From Ectopseudomonas khazarica (lineage in GTDB: Bacteria > Pseudomonadota > Gammaproteobacteria > Pseudomonadales > Pseudomonadaceae), in contig NZ_SBHZ01000004.1 of NCBI RefSeq assembly GCF_004521985.1, positions 289,963-353,962 of the forward strand: 64,000 nt of DNA. The letters run 5' to 3'. This document shows, one piece after another, positions 63,979 through 64,000 of the stretch. The notes under the pieces were generated by a model. That model was not told where the DNA came from, searched no databases, and saw only the letters and a list, made by a program, of their open reading frames with translations. Numbering within the stretch: the stretch's first letter is position 1; each line of letters begins with the position of its first letter. A program made the translations under genes and the position numbers.

Positions 63979-64000
63979 ATGAACGCAGCAGCCACCCCAC
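63979..64000 (+). CDS. Possible start of the next gene (truncated by window edge)
   Basis: ATGAACGCAGCAGCCACC opens a frame (MNAAATP...) 88 bases after gshB. In P. aeruginosa a tonB-type gene follows gshB, as I recall, so this may be its start. Only seven codons are visible and no clear ribosome site precedes them. Confidence 0.3.

Overview
The window is GC-rich and almost fully coding. Its gene content and order point to a Pseudomonas chromosome (sensu lato, near the P. aeruginosa / P. mendocina / P. putida groups). From memory of those genomes, the blocks gshB-pilGHIJK-chpABC, rsmE-bioA, rhlE, metF-ahcY, sahR-metK and tkt-epd-pgk-fba are all typical Pseudomonas neighbourhoods. I see no rRNA, tRNA, insertion sequence, prophage or CRISPR array.

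Layout. 1-11.6 kb: end of a YhiN-type flavoprotein, an SLC13-type transporter, an orphan solute-binding protein, alanine dehydrogenase, a TetR regulator with two glutathione-transferase genes, a YccS/FUSC membrane protein, a 7TM-DISM diguanylate cyclase, and a NarL/RcsB-type regulator whose phosphoacceptor Asp is replaced by Gly. 11.8-18.5 kb: a four-gene classical chaperone-usher fimbrial operon (pilin, chaperone, usher, tip adhesin; minus strand), flanked by that regulator, an OmpR-type response regulator and a small orphan receiver-like protein. This is the most accessory-looking part of the window and has AT-rich control regions. 18.6-22.6 kb: small genes (Gre-like factor, DUF2789, YgjP-type metallopeptidase), a PQQ-type sugar dehydrogenase with a membrane protein, and a PL7 alginate lyase without signal peptide. 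22.7-28.9 kb: central carbon metabolism (fba, two small lipoproteins, pgk, epd, tkt). 29-31.2 kb: a TDT-family transporter and a divergent LysR regulator.

31.1-39.4 kb holds most of the activated methyl cycle. A SahR-like ArsR/methyltransferase fusion gene overlaps metK and has a perfect 30-bp palindrome in front of it. ahcY lies behind a well-formed SAH riboswitch and is followed by metF. Between metK and ahcY lie a DUF1090 protein, a cytochrome c-prime lipoprotein, a PilJ-domain chemoreceptor and an acyl-CoA thioesterase. 39.5-49.3 kb: ppnN, a second orphan solute-binding protein, an RhlE-type RNA helicase, yceI with cytochrome b561, bioA, rsmE and an alanine/glycine:cation symporter.

49.4-62.7 kb is the complete Pil-Chp chemosensory cluster on the minus strand (pilG, pilH, pilI, pilJ, pilK, chpA, chpB, chpC) that controls type IV pilus twitching and surface sensing. 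chpA encodes a protein of about 2437 residues with serial phosphotransfer domains. gshB is divergent from it, and the window ends at what may be the first codons of the next gene.

The least ordinary signals are: the fimbrial island with two degenerate receivers and shared phased ATAGG repeats; the two separate SAH-sensing devices (SahR operator, riboswitch) within 6 kb; a repeated operator in front of the TetR and glutathione-transferase genes; and an in-frame hexanucleotide repeat in chpA.
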